Assembly (NCBI GenBank): GCA_039720395.1
Contig: CM077833.1
Coordinates: 22,466,271-22,530,270, forward strand
Direction: 5' to 3'
Length of the DNA: 64,000 bases
DNA from: Liquidambar formosana
Lineage: Eukaryota > Streptophyta > Magnoliopsida > Saxifragales > Altingiaceae
Below, piece after piece: positions 62,835 through 64,000 of the stretch (positions within the stretch are counted from its first letter, which is position 1; each line of letters starts with the position of its first letter). The translations under genes and the position numbers were made by a program. The notes below the pieces were generated by a model. That model did no database searches. It was not told where the DNA came from and saw nothing but the letters and a program-made list of their open reading frames with translations.

Positions 62835-64000
62835 CACAGCTCAGCTTTTTTATTCCTTTATGACTAGTCTGCCCTCCTCTTTCACTCCTAATTCCCTTTC
62901 ATCAGTCCCAACAGCAGTATTTTCCTCCCCTGTTTTCATCGTGACGTGACGGAATCGCCTAGGAAGCGGGAGGGTATCGTCACGTAATTTTGATAAGCCC
63001 ACTTACCCCTTCTCTTTCTACTTATTTACAAAAGTACCATTTTTTTCTCCCGGTTCATAAAAGCGCCAGTTTGATTTTGTTAGTGGTCCCGGTCTTGTTG
63101 TGACCCGTCCAAGGTTTGACGATCCCCTCCTCTCTACCTTGGTTAAAATATTACACCTATTTTGAAATGCTCATATGGTTTTTAAATGAATTATTAAGCC
63201 TAATGTTGTTATGTTGTTTAGGTAATAATCTTGTATCTCAATGGGTTGATTTCCTTTTATTTTCCTTTTTTTTTTTGTCTAAACTATTTTTTTTCATAAT
63301 TTAAAGATATGTTAGGTTGAGAACTTATAAGCATCTTTAATTATATCCTGTAATTATATAATCAATTGTTTTGGTAGGTAAGCTTATTCCGTTGCCGTAC
63401 TTTGATGAGATAATGAAATTCGAATCGGGCTCTTAATGATGAAAGACGTGCAAAATTAGCATATTGCCCTTCCCCAGTCTCGAATCGGTCGCTACCTTGC
63501 GGAAATAATTAATTTCTGATTAGAATCCACCAAATGCTAGGGGTATGTGTTAATGGTAATAATAGATTGGGATTAAACAGAGTTTTAGGCTCATCAACAA
63601 CCAAAATTGCAACCGGTTATCTTTATCCGAGCTTTGGAAATGGTGGTGCAGGATGAATCATAAAGTGACGGACCTATTTCTTCCCATGTGTGGCCCACCT
63701 AATGGCCCATACATGTAGTGGATGGGCTGACTAGACTTTTCAAGAGGGCACAAATTTCGGCATGCATGAGCTTCACTCTATCTTCTTCTAATTAGTGTTG
63801 TTTATATCAAGGTTGGTGTAATGCCATGCCTATTAATGGACACTAATCTACCCACCAATGTATCATTAGTGAAACCTAATTTGCACAGATTGGATTAAGT
63901 TTTGTTGGCACTCTTGCATCTAGGTGTCTTTTGATTGGTAGGCTATGCTTTTTGGACTTTTCTTGGTTTTGTAAAATAAAGTGGAGAACAACAGTCAACT
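62835..64000. other. Intergenic, no gene seen
   Basis: AT-rich upstream flank of PIP5K. No coding frame or repeat is convincing. Confidence 0.5.

Noticed and set aside
1..64000. CRISPR array, bacterial operons, integrated virus or a multi-gene defence system
   Set aside because: The repeats are not evenly spaced with unique spacers, the genes are ordinary plant genes with introns, and no viral domains were seen.

Overview
This is plant nuclear DNA. It is AT-rich, with large intergenic gaps, GT-AG introns, poly-T and microsatellite tracts, and many short transposon relics. The gene set (nitrate reductase, nuclear-encoded chloroplast ribosomal protein S13, MORN-repeat PIP5K, MEI2-like RNA-binding protein) points to an angiosperm, most likely a eudicot. 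I cannot name the species from sequence alone.

Layout: 1-3914, the 3' half of a nitrate reductase gene (plus strand). 4.2-10.8 kb, a repeat-rich stretch with five diverged copies of a local repeat, a SINE, a poly-T/poly-G tract and MITEs. 11962-12429, an intronless calmodulin-like protein. 12.4-17.5 kb, mostly noncoding, with a clean SINE insertion. 17.5-18.6 kb, a decayed kelch-repeat pseudogene (minus). 20.9-23.1 kb, a disrupted 6-phosphogluconolactonase. 25.0-25.5 kb, a frameshifted secreted glycine-rich protein. 26.9-27.8 kb, plastid ribosomal protein S13 (three exons). 27.8-35.8 kb, noncoding with repeats. 35.8-37.3 kb, a MEI2-like C-terminal-RRM gene (minus) with three frameshifts. 37.3-58.5 kb, a 21 kb stretch without a recognisable gene but with several MITEs and a complete non-autonomous hAT element. 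58.5-62.4 kb, an intact eight-exon phosphatidylinositol 4-phosphate 5-kinase (minus).

The genes do not form a cluster or pathway; they look like ordinary neighbours in a plant chromosome. Nitrate reductase, CML, RPS13 and PIP5K read cleanly. The kelch, 6PGL, glycine-rich and MEI2-like loci each carry single-base indels. The kelch copy also has a nonsense codon, and the 6PGL copy has lost a catalytic histidine, so at least these two look like real decay rather than only assembly error.

I found no evidence of a new multi-gene system. The most distinctive structures are the local repeat family at 4.7-10 kb (including an occupied/empty insertion-site pair), the hAT element with a perfect 8-bp target duplication, the SINE with an 18-bp target duplication, and a short duplication of the PIP5K coding end into its 3' UTR.
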